From positions 1 to 64,000 of the forward strand of contig NZ_JAQIJT010000001.1 of NCBI RefSeq assembly GCF_036946125.1: a DNA stretch of 64,000 nucleotides, given 5' to 3'. How positions within the stretch are numbered: position 1 is the first letter of the stretch; each line of letters begins with the position of its first letter. The DNA is from Sphingomonas adhaesiva (GTDB lineage Bacteria; Pseudomonadota; Alphaproteobacteria; Sphingomonadales; Sphingomonadaceae). Positions 29,236 to 38,903 of this stretch are shown here, one piece after another. Below the pieces are notes generated by a model. The model saw only the letters and a program-made list of their open reading frames with translations, was not told the origin of the DNA and did no database searches. The position numbers and the translations under genes are program-made.

Positions 29236-31530
29236 GTGACCGACGCGCAACATGCGTTACGGCGACGCGACGTTCTGCGCGCGGCCGCCATGGTCGCCGC
29301 GGGTGTGGCATTTGCGCCGCCGGCCGACGCCGCCGCGCGGATCGAGACGCTGATCGCCGCGATGACGCTGGAGGAAAAGGCGGGGCAGCTCAGCTGCTTC
29401 AACGACGAGATCCGCCCCGTCGGCGCGGTGTTCAACCCGGTCGTCGCGGCGCGCGGTGCGGCGGCGATGCTCGACGACATCCGCGCCGGGCGCGTCGGCA
29501 TGCTCTTCAACGGCTATGGCGTGGCCGGCGCGCGCCGCGCGCAGGAGGCGGCGCTGGAAAGCCGGCTGCGCATCCCGCTGGTCTTCGCCGCGGACGTGAT
29601 CCACGGCTGTCGCACGATATTTCCGATTCCGCTCGCGGAGGCGGCCGCGTTCGACCCGGCGCTGTCGGAGCGCGCGGCGCGCGCGGTGGCGCGCGAAACG
29701 GCGGCGGGGGGCATCCACTGGACCTTCGCGCCGATGGTCGATGTCGCGCGCGATCAGCGCTGGGGCCGCGTGGCGGAGGGGGCGGGCGAGGACGTGCTGC
29801 TGGGGTCCCGCCTCGCCGCCGCGCGGGTGCGCGGGTTTCAGGGCGGCGACCTGCGCCGTGCCGATGCGGTGCTCGCGACGCCGAAGCATTTCGTCGGTTA
29901 CGGCGCGGTGCGCGGCGGCATGGAATATGCCGCGGTCGACATGAGCGACGCGGAACTGCGCGAGACGCACCTGCCGCCCTTCGCCGCGGCGTTCGCGGCG
30001 GGCGCCGGGGCGACCATCGCATCGTTCACCGATTTCAACGGCATCCCCGTGACCGCCAATCGCCACCTGCTGACCGACGTGCTGCGCGGCGAGCTGGCGT
30101 TCGCGGGCGTGTGCGTGTCCGATTACGACGCCGATCGCGAGCTGATCGCGCACGGCGTCGCGGCGGACGAGCCGGACGCCGCGCGGCGCGCGATCCTGGC
30201 CGGCATCGACATGTCGATGCAGAGCGGGCTGTACGTCCGCCACCTGCCCGCACTGGTACGCGCCGGGCACGTCGCGGTGGAGGCGGTCGACCAGGCGGTG
30301 CGGCGCGTCCTGGCGCTGAAGGAAGCGCTGGGGCTGTTCGACGATCCGTTCCGGTCGCTCGACGCCGGGGTCGAGACGCGCGCCACCGCCACGCCCGCGA
30401 TCAAGGCGCTCGCCCGCGAGGTCGCGACGCGGTCGATCGTGCTGCTGCGCAACGACGGCGAGCTGCTGCCGCTGCCGCGCGCGGGGCGCAGGATCGCGCT
30501 GATCGGCCCGTTCGGCGCCGACACCGCCAACCTGAATGGCCCGTGGTCCTTCGCGGGCGATCCGCGGGCGGGCGTCGATCTCGCGACCGGGCTGCGCGCG
30601 GCGATGGCGGACGCCGGGGGTGACGCCGGCGCGCTGACGGTCGAGGCGGGTTGCGCGGTCGATGCCGACCTGCCCGGCGGCGTGGAGCGCGCGGTCGCCG
30701 CCGCGCACCGTGCCGACGTCGTCCTGCTCGCGATCGGCGAGGGGGGCGACATGTCGGGCGAGGGCAACAGCCGCGTCTCGATCACCGTGCCCGCGGCGCA
30801 ACAGCGGCTCGCCGAGGCGGTCGCCGCGACGGGCAAGCCGGTCGTGGTCCTGCTGCGCCACGGCCGCGCGCTGGCGCTGGAGGGTGCGGTGCGCGACGCG
30901 CCCGCGCTGCTCGCCACCTGGTTCCTGGGCGAGCAGACCGGCCATGCCGTCGCGGACGTGCTGTTCGGGCGGGTCGAGCCGACCGGGCGCCTGCCGGTCA
31001 GCTTTCCCTTTGCCACGGGTCAGCAGCCGTGGTCGTACGATCGCCGCGCCACCGGCCGCCCCGCGCCCGCCGATTCGCCGATGGCACCGGGGCGCAGCCA
31101 CTGGCGCGACGCACCGGACGCGGCGCTCTATCCGTTCGGATCGGGGCTCGGCTACACGCGCTTCCGGCTCACCGACCTGAACGTGCCCGCGCGGATCGCC
31201 ATCGGCGCGGCGGTTCCGGTCGCGGTGCGCGTCACCAACGTCGGCGCGCGCCGCGGCACGACGCTGGTGCGCGCCGACATCCACGACCGCGTCGCCAGCC
31301 GGACGCAGCCGGTGCGCCGGATGAAGGCGTTCCGGCATGTCACGCTCGATCCCGGAGCGAGCAGCATCGTGACGCTGCCGATCATGGCGCGCGACCTGAC
31401 CATCATCACCGCGCGGGGCGACCGGGCCGTCGAACCGGGCATGTTCGACGTCATCGTCGCGCTCGGCGATCAGGCTCCGCTGGTGGCCAGCTTCGAGGCC
31501 GTCGCGAGGGGAAGCGCCGGCACCGGCTGA
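29236..31530 (+). CDS. GH3 beta-glucosidase, BglX-like
   Basis: A 764-residue exported hydrolase. The N-terminus has LRRRDVLRAAAMVAAG, a twin-arginine-type signal, then the GH3 TIM barrel (MTLEEKAGQLSCF, IPLVFAADVIHGCRTIFPIPL). The nucleophile is D296 in VCVSDYDADRE. The alpha/beta sandwich (LLRNDGELLPLPR) and a C-terminal fibronectin-III-like domain (YPFGSGLGYTRF) follow. The usual activity is removal of beta-linked glucose, or xylose, from oligosaccharides in the periplasm. GTG at 29236 is the likely start. It is divergent from the TonB receptor. Confidence 0.9.
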   Translation: MTDAQHALRRRDVLRAAAMVAAGVAFAPPADAAARIETLIAAMTLEEKAGQLSCFNDEIRPVGAVFNPVVAARGAAAMLDDIRAGRVGMLFNGYGVAGARRAQEAALESRLRIPLVFAADVIHGCRTIFPIPLAEAAAFDPALSERAARAVARETAAGGIHWTFAPMVDVARDQRWGRVAEGAGEDVLLGSRLAAARVRGFQGGDLRRADAVLATPKHFVGYGAVRGGMEYAAVDMSDAELRETHLPPFAAAFAAGAGATIASFTDFNGIPVTANRHLLTDVLRGELAFAGVCVSDYDADRELIAHGVAADEPDAARRAILAGIDMSMQSGLYVRHLPALVRAGHVAVEAVDQAVRRVLALKEALGLFDDPFRSLDAGVETRATATPAIKALAREVATRSIVLLRNDGELLPLPRAGRRIALIGPFGADTANLNGPWSFAGDPRAGVDLATGLRAAMADAGGDAGALTVEAGCAVDADLPGGVERAVAAAHRADVVLLAIGEGGDMSGEGNSRVSITVPAAQQRLAEAVAATGKPVVVLLRHGRALALEGAVRDAPALLATWFLGEQTGHAVADVLFGRVEPTGRLPVSFPFATGQQPWSYDRRATGRPAPADSPMAPGRSHWRDAPDAALYPFGSGLGYTRFRLTDLNVPARIAIGAAVPVAVRVTNVGARRGTTLVRADIHDRVASRTQPVRRMKAFRHVTLDPGASSIVTLPIMARDLTIITARGDRAVEPGMFDVIVALGDQAPLVASFEAVARGSAGTG

Positions 31531-31643
31531 TCCCCTTCGATACGGAAAACGAGACGCGCGCCGGGCCGCCCGTCGCGGGCCATCTGCGCCATCATGTCGC
31601 GTCGGGAGAACGACGGGCCGCCCGCCGTGCTACGGGGGCGGCG

Positions 31644-32300
31644 ATGACAGCGCGGCGAATCTCATCTGGCCCCGGAAGGCGACGCCCCCGGCGGGATACC
31701 GCGGCCGAGCGATGGCTGCTGCTGATCTTCGTCGTGGCCGCCGTCGCCATCGTCGCGAGCCTTTTGGAGAAGGAGCCCGCCACGCCGGGCCGCCAGCGGC
31801 CGCCAGCGATGACGATGGCGCAGGCCCGCGCCTCCAACGCCGGGGTGCCGATCGCCGCCGGCGCGCGCGTCAGCGCGGCACCTTTCCGCTTTCGCGGCGG
31901 GCCGGCGGAGCGCGCGCAGGCGGTCGATTGCCTCGCCACCGCCGCTCTCTACGAAGTCGGCGACGATCCGCGCGGCCAGCGCGCGGTGATCCAGGTCGTG
32001 CTGAACCGCGTGCGTGCGCCGGGCTTCCCGCGCACGATCTGCGGCGTCGTCTATCAGGGCTTCGAGCGAACGACGGGTTGCCAGTTCTCGTTCACCTGCG
32101 ACGGGTCGATCAGGCGCCGCACCCGCCATGTCGGCTGGTCCGCCGCGCGACGCAGGGCGAGAGCGGCGCTGGCCGGGCGCGTCTTCGCCGGGGTGGGCCG
32201 CGCCACGCACTATCACGCCGACTGGATGGTGCCGTACTGGCGCGACACGATGACCAAGGTGGCGAAGGTCGACACCCACCTCTTCTACGTGCGCCGGTGA
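31644..32300 (+). CDS. SleB-family cell wall hydrolase
   Basis: A 218-residue protein with one N-terminal membrane helix (LLLIFVVAAVAIVASLL). Its C-terminal hydrolase domain shows LATAALYEVGDDPRGQRAVIQVVLNRV, with the catalytic glutamate, and GCQFSFTCDG. This matches the Hydrolase_2/SleB group of peptidoglycan lytic enzymes, which in non-sporulating Gram-negatives are periplasmic wall hydrolases. ATG at 31644 places the membrane anchor correctly. There is no operon partner: a GGDEF gene converges downstream. Confidence 0.88.
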   Translation: MTARRISSGPGRRRPRRDTAAERWLLLIFVVAAVAIVASLLEKEPATPGRQRPPAMTMAQARASNAGVPIAAGARVSAAPFRFRGGPAERAQAVDCLATAALYEVGDDPRGQRAVIQVVLNRVRAPGFPRTICGVVYQGFERTTGCQFSFTCDGSIRRRTRHVGWSAARRRARAALAGRVFAGVGRATHYHADWMVPYWRDTMTKVAKVDTHLFYVRR

Positions 32301-32331
32301 ACGCCGCGCCCGCGGCCCCCGCCCGTTCGGG

Positions 32332-33771
32332 TCAGTTCAGGACGAGCGACAGCTCGGCGGCGCGAACGCGGTTCCGGCCGGCCAGCTTCGCACCGTACAG
32401 CGCGCGATCGGCCCGGTGGATCAGCGCCTCGGCGGTGTCGCCCCGCGCCGCGACCGACACGCCGATGCTGATCGTCACGGCCGGCTCGTCCCGATCCTGC
32501 GTGGAGGCCTCGACCGCGCGACGTACCCGCTCGGCGACGGCCATCGCGGCATCGACGCCGGAGACGTGCAGGATCGCCAGGAACTCCTCGCCACCGAAGC
32601 GGCCGGCCCGGTGGGTCGTGCCGAGCGCCTCCGCGATCGCATCGCCGACGCGTCGCAGCACCCGGTCGCCGGATTGATGGCCGTAGCTGTCGTTGACCGC
32701 CTTGAAATGGTCGACGTCGAGCAGCGCCACCGCGACCGGCCCGCGCGCCAGGGCCCGGTCGAGCAGCGTCAGGATGCAGCGGCGGCTGGCCAGCCCGGTC
32801 AGCTCGTCGGTGTCCGCCACCGCCACCGCCAGCGTCGCCGTGCGCGCCGCATCCTCATGCGCGAGGCGCAGTTGCCGGACCAGCACGTCGCGCTTCGCCA
32901 GCAACGATGCCAGCGGCAGCGCGGACATCAGGAGGGCCAGCAGGTAGAATTGCAGGAACAGCAGCGCCGACGTCGTCAGATGGATCGACGTGATCGGACC
33001 GAAGCCCTGTGCGGTCATGACCGAGGCGATGCCGGCCACGATCACGACCCCCGCCGCCGCGCCGAAGGGACCCAGCCGGTACGTCACCGCGATCTGCGCC
33101 AGCATGGGCACGAACAGGATCGGGTACGCCGACTGGCCGAACACCAGCAGGCTGGCCAGCGCCATCATCCCCAGCAGCGCGGCGATTTCCCCCGGCAACC
33201 GATCGATGCGCACGCGGTCGACCCGCCGCGTCAGCGTCCAGCCCGTCAGGATCAGCGGCGTGACGATCATCATGCCGAGCGACACCGTCACGAACCACGA
33301 CAGGAAGAAGTCGATGTCGTCCGCGCGCGAGATGAACGTCGCGAGCGTCGCGCTGCACAGGGCCCCGCCCATCGTGGCGAGCGCCAGGCGCCCGACCTGC
33401 CGCGGCGCGGTCATGTCGGGGGGCGCGTCGCCGTGCCAGCGGCGGCACAGCGCGACCACGATGGCGCCCTCGATAATGTTGGCCGCGGTGAAGGCCAGCG
33501 CATTCGCCGGGCCGACCCCCGCCAGCAGGTTCGCCGCGATGCTCCCCGCGGCCGCCGCCAGCAGGTGCCCCGCGGCGTCGCGCGGCCGGACGATCAGCAG
33601 CGCGGCGACCAGGATACCGCTGGCCGGCCAGATCGTCCCGAAGCCCCTGTCGTTGAGGGTCAGCAGCATCGAGCCCAGCGCCGCCACGAAATAGGCCAGC
33701 CCGGTCGCGATCATGCCGACGCGACTCGAACGCCGCGCGATCACCTCGTCGTTCGCCCCTTCTCCCCGCAT
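32332..33771 (-). CDS. MASE1-like sensor diguanylate cyclase
   Basis: A 479-residue protein with about eight N-terminal membrane helices (residues 20-290, MASE1-like) and a C-terminal GGDEF domain. The active motif is intact: RFGGEEFLAIL near residue 390, preceded by DTDELTGLASRR and DVDHFKAVNDSYGHQSGD. It should make cyclic di-GMP from GTP. No RxxD inhibitory site is seen five residues before the GGEEF, so product inhibition at that site is unlikely. ATG at 33771 is preferred over an upstream start at 33813. It lies just downstream of the glycosyltransferase operon, on the same strand but separated from it by 75 bp. Confidence 0.9.
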   Translation of the reverse strand: MRGEGANDEVIARRSSRVGMIATGLAYFVAALGSMLLTLNDRGFGTIWPASGILVAALLIVRPRDAAGHLLAAAAGSIAANLLAGVGPANALAFTAANIIEGAIVVALCRRWHGDAPPDMTAPRQVGRLALATMGGALCSATLATFISRADDIDFFLSWFVTVSLGMMIVTPLILTGWTLTRRVDRVRIDRLPGEIAALLGMMALASLLVFGQSAYPILFVPMLAQIAVTYRLGPFGAAAGVVIVAGIASVMTAQGFGPITSIHLTTSALLFLQFYLLALLMSALPLASLLAKRDVLVRQLRLAHEDAARTATLAVAVADTDELTGLASRRCILTLLDRALARGPVAVALLDVDHFKAVNDSYGHQSGDRVLRRVGDAIAEALGTTHRAGRFGGEEFLAILHVSGVDAAMAVAERVRRAVEASTQDRDEPAVTISIGVSVAARGDTAEALIHRADRALYGAKLAGRNRVRAAELSLVLN

Positions 33772-33846
33772 AGCGCCCTCTAGCCTGCTCGCGGCGCGGG
33801 CGGAATAGGGCACGTTGCGCGATCCTGGAACACCTCTTCGTGCCGG

Positions 33847-34848
33847 CTACGGGTCGGGCCGGCTACGGGTCGGTCGAGAGCGCCACGGCGTCGGGATCAA
33901 ATACCTGGCGCGCTGCGTCCGCCATGCCGCGGGGCTGCGGCGAAGTGCGCGGCGACACGCGGCGCCCGCATAGGCGATCATCCCGCGGCATTTGTGGCGC
34001 AGGCGGAAGCGATAGAAGCGCGCGATCCCGCGGTGTACCGTCACCGGATCGCGCACGTCGCAGACGAGGTCCTTCACGTCCTTCCACAGAAACGTCGCGA
34101 CGCGCCGGTCGCGGAAGATATGCTTGGCATAGAGCGCGCCGTCGCCGAAGCTGTAGCCGGCGAGAAGCGATATTTCCTCCTCCGGCGCGCGGCGTCCGTG
34201 GAAATGCCGCACGGTGAAGCGGGGATCGTAGCGCACCGGGATGCCGCGGCGCATCGCGCGGAACAGGAAATCGGTATCCTCCGCCGCGACGAAGGGTGCG
34301 CCCGCACCGAAGCGTTCGTCGAAATCGCCGACGCGCGCCGGCACCGCGGCGCTCATCGCGAGGTTCGCGCCCATGACGAACCCGCCGGGAAAGGTCGAAG
34401 GAGCGGCGATCATCGGGTGATCCTCGGTCTTCAGCGTGACCGGCAGGTCGCGCGGGTCGCCCGGCAGGATGCGCCCGCCGATGACCGCCGGGCCGCGCTG
34501 CTCCGCGAAACAGGCCGTGAGCGCCGTGAAATAGTCGCGCTCGACGCGGCAATCGTCGTCGGTCAGGGCGATGATCGCGCCGCGCGCCGCCGCCAGCGCC
34601 CGGTTGCGCGCCCGCGCCAGGCCGGGGCGCGGCTCGTGCAGCAGCACGACCGGCGCCGGCCGATCCCGCCGCCACCGCTCGACGAGGGCGACGGTGTCGT
34701 CGTCGGAGCCGTTGTCGACGATGACGATCTCGATCGTCAGGCCCGCCGCGGCGGCCAGCGCATCGGACAGCGAATCCAGCAGATGCGTCAGCGCGGCGCG
34801 GCGGTTGCGCGTGCAGACCAGCAGGCTGACGTCGATCGCCACGGTCAT
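33847..34848 (-). CDS. glycosyltransferase family 2
   Basis: A 333-residue GT-A-fold glycosyltransferase, with nucleotide-sugar site VSLLVCTRNRR near the N-terminus and metal-binding DDD at 97-99 (ALTDDDCRVERD). AAEDTDFLFRAMRRG forms the acceptor-side acidic motif. The C-terminal 70 residues are basic and may contact the membrane. It is the last gene of a six-gene operon; its ATG overlaps the stop of the pyruvyltransferase-like gene by 4 nt. Sugar donor and acceptor are unknown. Confidence 0.87.
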   Translation of the reverse strand: MTVAIDVSLLVCTRNRRAALTHLLDSLSDALAAAAGLTIEIVIVDNGSDDDTVALVERWRRDRPAPVVLLHEPRPGLARARNRALAAARGAIIALTDDDCRVERDYFTALTACFAEQRGPAVIGGRILPGDPRDLPVTLKTEDHPMIAAPSTFPGGFVMGANLAMSAAVPARVGDFDERFGAGAPFVAAEDTDFLFRAMRRGIPVRYDPRFTVRHFHGRRAPEEEISLLAGYSFGDGALYAKHIFRDRRVATFLWKDVKDLVCDVRDPVTVHRGIARFYRFRLRHKCRGMIAYAGAACRRALRRSPAAWRTQRARYLIPTPWRSRPTRSRPDP

Positions 34849-35750
34849 CGCGGGAGCGCGGGGGCTGCGTCGGGCCGCCGCTCCAGCAGCGGCGATCCGC
34901 CGGTCCAGGCGTCGATATACGCGCCGACCTTGCCGTAGCGATTGTCCAGAACCGCATGCGGGATCCCCAGCAGCAGCGAGAGGATGTGGCCGTGCAGCCG
35001 GTCGGTCACGACACGCTCGCCGCGCGCGAGCAGGCGCAGCCCTCGCTGCAGCCGCGCGCCGGCCTGCCGCTGGCGCGCGGCGGCGTCGCGGCCGGGCGGG
35101 GGCGCTTCGTCATCCGCGAGCCAGTCGACGATGGTCGCATGTGCCGGCACCGCATCGGCATGCGGGCGGCGCTCGCCATCGCTGCGCATCAGCGCGAGCA
35201 GCGGCACGCCCGCCGCCGCGGGGCGCCGCTGCGCGCCGAGCGCGAAGGCGGAGTCGGGAGCCAGCCGTGCCCGCTCCCCCACCCACGCCTTCGCGATGTC
35301 CAGGCTGGGCCGGTCGCGCACGTAGAGCGTGAAATCGGGGTGGCGCGCGGCGTGCTCGGCGAAGCGGTGCGATGCCGCCGGTTCGTCGAAGTGGATCGAC
35401 TGCGGCAGTTGCACGACGGGATAGTCGCGCAGCGCCGCGACGATCCCGTCGCGAAACCGCTGGTGATGCGGCCAGATGTCGCCGAGATTGCCGCCGCCGT
35501 GGAGGAACACCACGCCGTCCGGGCAGGCGGCGCGAAAGGCGGCGTCGTCGAAATCGTGCCAGCACGACGTGTAACAGGGATCGCGCCCGGTGATCCGGCG
35601 CAGCATCGCGGTCTCGCCCAGCCAGATCGCGCTGTCCCCGACATTGGCGTGGTCGGGGAAGTCGAGCAGCGCATAGCGGCTGCCCGCGGCGACGTGCGTG
35701 CGGTACAGGCGGTCGAGCATCCCCTGCTGCCCGGCGACGACATCGCTCAT
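34845..35750 (-). CDS. polysaccharide pyruvyltransferase family protein
   Basis: A 301-residue protein with the family signature NVGDSAIWLGE near the N-terminus, VFLHGGGNLGDIWPHH in the middle and RVVTDRLHGHILSLLLGIPH near the end. Members transfer pyruvate from phosphoenolpyruvate to sugars as ketals in exopolysaccharides, and some are glycosyltransferase-like. It resembles EpsI/EpsO-type members. 4-nt overlaps join it to both neighbours, so it acts in the same glycan pathway. A pyruvylated product is an inference. Confidence 0.88.
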   Translation of the reverse strand: MSDVVAGQQGMLDRLYRTHVAAGSRYALLDFPDHANVGDSAIWLGETAMLRRITGRDPCYTSCWHDFDDAAFRAACPDGVVFLHGGGNLGDIWPHHQRFRDGIVAALRDYPVVQLPQSIHFDEPAASHRFAEHAARHPDFTLYVRDRPSLDIAKAWVGERARLAPDSAFALGAQRRPAAAGVPLLALMRSDGERRPHADAVPAHATIVDWLADDEAPPPGRDAAARQRQAGARLQRGLRLLARGERVVTDRLHGHILSLLLGIPHAVLDNRYGKVGAYIDAWTGGSPLLERRPDAAPALPR

Positions 35751-36820
35751 GCCGCCAGCGACGCCGCATCGCCCCGGACGTCGCGGTAGAGCGCCTCGCA
35801 TCGGTCGAGCCAGCGGTCGTGCGTGAAGAGCCGCTCGACGCGGTCCCGCGCGGTACGGCGCGGTATGGCCAGCGCCGCCCGCATCGCCGCCGCCAGCGCG
35901 GGCACGTCGCCCGCCGTTGCGAAGACGCCCGCCTCGCCGATCACTTCGCGCGCGGCCCCCCTGTCGAAGGCGGCGACCGGCAGGCCGCACGCCATCGCCT
36001 CCGCCGCGACCAGGCCGAAGGGCTCGTCCCAGCACGGCGTGAAGACGAACAGCGCGGCGCGCGCGAGTTCGGCGGCCAGCGCATCGCCGTCCAGATGGCC
36101 GCCATAGACGATGCCGCCGCCCAGCAGCGGCGCCACCGCGTCCCGCCAGTAATCGGGGTCCTCGATCGCGCCGAACAGCGTCAGCGCCAGCCCCGCGCGC
36201 CGCGCCGCCGCCGCGGCGAGATGCGGCCCCTTGTTGGGCGTGATGCGGCCGCACCACACCGCCGTGCCGTCGCCGCCGGCGCCGAAGGGCCAGTGCGCGA
36301 GGTCGATGCCGTTGTGCAGGACGGACGCCTCGCGCGGGGCGCCGTCCGGCCACCACGCCGCGAGCTGGCGCGACGACGTGACGGTCAGACGGTGCCGCGG
36401 CGACGGGCTTTGCGCGACGAACCAGTGCAGCGCGTCATAGGGCGGGACGTGGAGCGAGGTGACGGTCGGCGTCGCGGCGGTCCGGCGCTGTTCCAGCGGG
36501 AAGCGGTGGAGGCTGTTGTTGTGGACGACGTCGAACCCGCCGCGCGCGATCCGGTCGCACGCATCGGCATAGCCCGCGTCGAGATGCGCGATCAGCGGCG
36601 CGGTGCCGCGGTGCTCGGCCCAGGGGAAGGTCCGCTCGTAATGCTCCGCCAGCACCGGATCGATCGCGAAGCGCGGGTCGCTGTCGCCCGACGCGAACAG
36701 GACGACGTCGTGGCCGCGCGCCTGCAACCCGGCGGCGAGGTGCCAGCCATGCGCCTCCATCCCGCCGGCGAAGGGCTGCGCGATACGCTGGCGGACATGG
36801 GCGAGGATCGCGATCCTCAT
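35747..36820 (-). CDS. glycosyltransferase family 4
   Basis: A 357-residue GT-B enzyme. The N-terminal acceptor domain has the glycine-rich QPFAGGMEAHGWHLAAGL, and the C-terminal donor domain has CGRITPNKGPHLAAAA and the E-x7-E motif in CWDEPFGLVAAEAMACG. It is a retaining transferase using a nucleotide-activated sugar. ATG at 36820 overlaps the previous stop by 4 nt. It likely adds one sugar in the pathway set by this operon. Confidence 0.9.
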   Translation of the reverse strand: MRIAILAHVRQRIAQPFAGGMEAHGWHLAAGLQARGHDVVLFASGDSDPRFAIDPVLAEHYERTFPWAEHRGTAPLIAHLDAGYADACDRIARGGFDVVHNNSLHRFPLEQRRTAATPTVTSLHVPPYDALHWFVAQSPSPRHRLTVTSSRQLAAWWPDGAPREASVLHNGIDLAHWPFGAGGDGTAVWCGRITPNKGPHLAAAAARRAGLALTLFGAIEDPDYWRDAVAPLLGGGIVYGGHLDGDALAAELARAALFVFTPCWDEPFGLVAAEAMACGLPVAAFDRGAAREVIGEAGVFATAGDVPALAAAMRAALAIPRRTARDRVERLFTHDRWLDRCEALYRDVRGDAASLAA

Positions 36821-37758
36821 GCCGCGACGACGGCGTCCCGGCGACCGGCGCCGCCGTGCGGCCGCGCCGCCGCCTCCAGCTGGCGGATCACGCTGGCGGA
36901 ATTGGCGTAGGGCTGGTGGCTCTGCTGTCCGGTCAGCGCCAGATCGTCCGCGTCGGGGCGGCGCAGGATGCGGATCGGCCGCCCCGCGGTGTCGTCGATC
37001 AGCCCCATCAGCCGGAACGCATGCAGCCAGTGGCCCATGGTGCGATAGCCCCATTTGGCCTCGAACAGCTGCGCGTTGCGCACCACGCTGTCGATGTGGT
37101 GGACCGGCGGCATGTGATGCGGGTGATATTGGTGATAGGCGAGACCGCCCTTGATCCACGCGATCGGCACGCCGGCCTGGTCCAGCATCTTGCCGAAGTC
37201 GGTATCCTCGCCGCCATAGCCGCAATAGCGCTCGTCGAAGCCGCCCAGCCTCAGGAAGGTGGCGCGGCGCATCGCGAAGTTGAGCGACCAGAAGCAGCGA
37301 TAGTCCGCGCAGATCTCGCGCCCCTGCGGCGGCGGTCCGCGGCGATCCGAATGGCGGACCGCGACGGCGGCGAAGCGATCATAGCCCCACGCCTGCGTCG
37401 CGCCGCCGGGCAGGTACATGACCTCGCCCATCAGCAGCCCGTCGAACCCGGCCATCAGCCCCGCGTAATCCGCGACGAGGGCCGGGGCGGGGATGCAATC
37501 CATGTCGAGGAAGACCAGCAGCTCGCCCTGCGCCAGCCGCGCCGCGGCGTTGCGCGCCGCCGCCAGCGGCAGGGCATCGTGCGCGATCCGGATCTGGCGG
37601 ACGGGAAACGGCGCGTCGGGCAGGACGTACTCCTCGTCCTGCATCACCGCCACGATCAGCTCGACCGGCAGGCAGGTCTGGCCGGCGAGGCCGCGGACGA
37701 CGTTGACGAGATGATCGGGGCGCCCCCTGGCCAGGGTCACGACGGAAACGGAGGTCAT
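36817..37758 (-). CDS. glycosyltransferase family 2, galactosyltransferase-type C-terminus
   Basis: A 313-residue GT-A enzyme. VSVVTLARGRPDHLVNVV opens the nucleotide-binding half and the DxD motif is D85-x-D87 in VFLDMDCIP. The second half carries GGFDERYCGYGGEDTDFG, the pattern of the glycosyltransferase 7C domain in galactosyl- and N-acetylgalactosaminyltransferases. The histidine-rich YHQYHPHHMPPVHH is unusual and could bind metal. 4-nt overlaps join it to both neighbours. Confidence 0.87.
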   Translation of the reverse strand: MTSVSVVTLARGRPDHLVNVVRGLAGQTCLPVELIVAVMQDEEYVLPDAPFPVRQIRIAHDALPLAAARNAAARLAQGELLVFLDMDCIPAPALVADYAGLMAGFDGLLMGEVMYLPGGATQAWGYDRFAAVAVRHSDRRGPPPQGREICADYRCFWSLNFAMRRATFLRLGGFDERYCGYGGEDTDFGKMLDQAGVPIAWIKGGLAYHQYHPHHMPPVHHIDSVVRNAQLFEAKWGYRTMGHWLHAFRLMGLIDDTAGRPIRILRRPDADDLALTGQQSHQPYANSASVIRQLEAAARPHGGAGRRDAVVAA

Positions 37759-38903
37759 AGCGAGCGCGGCTCCACGGGAGTTGGAAGGTCGGCGGCGGCG
37801 TCCAGCGGGGCGCCGAGCCGGACGGCGAGCAGTTCGAGCCACGCCGCGGCGCGATCCGCCGGTGCGTCGTCGATCATCGCGCGCTGGCGATCGGGGCGAT
37901 GACCCGACAGCGCCTCGTCCAGCGCATCGGTCCAGGCGTGCGCGGACGAGGGCAGGTGCGGCCGGGCGCAGGCGACGCCCGCGGCGGCCAGCGCCTCCGC
38001 CTTGCGGTGCTGCTCGTCGAAATAGCGCCATTCGGGCACCGCCAGCCACGGTCGCCCCGCGGCCAGGATCTGCTGGCACGTGGTGTTGCCGGTGGACGCG
38101 ATGACGAGGTCCGCCGCGGCGATATGGTCCGCCGCATCGTCGACCCAGCCGCGATGCTCGATATTCGCCGGCTCGGTCGCATGCCAGTCGTGCCGGACCT
38201 TGCCGATCGTGATCCAGCGCGCACCCGGGCGCGCACGGGCGCCGACGCCCAGCGGCGCCTGCGCGAACCCCTCCCCGCCGCCGCCCGAGACGACGAGGAT
38301 CAGTTCCTCGTCCGGCGCGACGCCGATCCGCTGCCGCGCGACCTCGCGCTCGGGCAGGCGGATGTTGACCCCCAGCCCGCCCGCGAAGCAGGTCCGGGCG
38401 CGGAACGACGCGCTCCATTCGGGTTGCGCGAGCGCGGCATGGAACGGCGCGATCAGGCCGGCCGCGCCGTCATAGGCCGCCTGATGCCCCGGATCGCCAC
38501 GATCGCCGTGCTGCACCACCTTGACATGCGGCACCGAGCAGATCCGCGCGAGTTGCGCGATCTCGGCCGATACGTCGCAGATCAGCAGCGCGGGGTCGGC
38601 CCGGTCGAACCACCCGCTCAGCATCGCCATCGCGCGGCGGATACCCGGCCAGCCGAGCGGCGCGCAATGCAACGTCACCGGCGTCGCGACCCAGTCGAGC
38701 GCGGCGGTCTCCTGCCCCGTCGGCTCGAACAGCGAGGGCAGCCGGACCAGCTCGACATGGGCGGGCAATGGCGGAAAGATATCGTCGCGCGCGCAGAAGA
38801 TCGTCACCGGGCGCGACGGCGGCAGCGCATGCGCGATGGCGGCGCATCGCTCGGCATGGCCGCGCCCCTGATGGTGGACGAAATAGCCGAACGGGCGGGT
38901 CAC
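37755..38903 (-). CDS. MurG-like GT-B glycosyltransferase
   Basis: A 382-residue protein. The start FGYFVHHQGRGHAERCAAIA and the C-terminal VSGGGGEGFAQ and IASTGNTTCQQILAAGRPWLAVPE fit the MurG/GT28-like and related predicted glycosyltransferases. The C-terminal glycine-rich strand and the T/E donor loop are visible. It overlaps the sucrose-phosphate-synthase-like gene by 4 nt at its start and the next transferase by 4 nt at its end. Donor and acceptor unknown. Confidence 0.82.
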   Translation of the reverse strand: MTRPFGYFVHHQGRGHAERCAAIAHALPPSRPVTIFCARDDIFPPLPAHVELVRLPSLFEPTGQETAALDWVATPVTLHCAPLGWPGIRRAMAMLSGWFDRADPALLICDVSAEIAQLARICSVPHVKVVQHGDRGDPGHQAAYDGAAGLIAPFHAALAQPEWSASFRARTCFAGGLGVNIRLPEREVARQRIGVAPDEELILVVSGGGGEGFAQAPLGVGARARPGARWITIGKVRHDWHATEPANIEHRGWVDDAADHIAAADLVIASTGNTTCQQILAAGRPWLAVPEWRYFDEQHRKAEALAAAGVACARPHLPSSAHAWTDALDEALSGHRPDRQRAMIDDAPADRAAAWLELLAVRLGAPLDAAADLPTPVEPRSL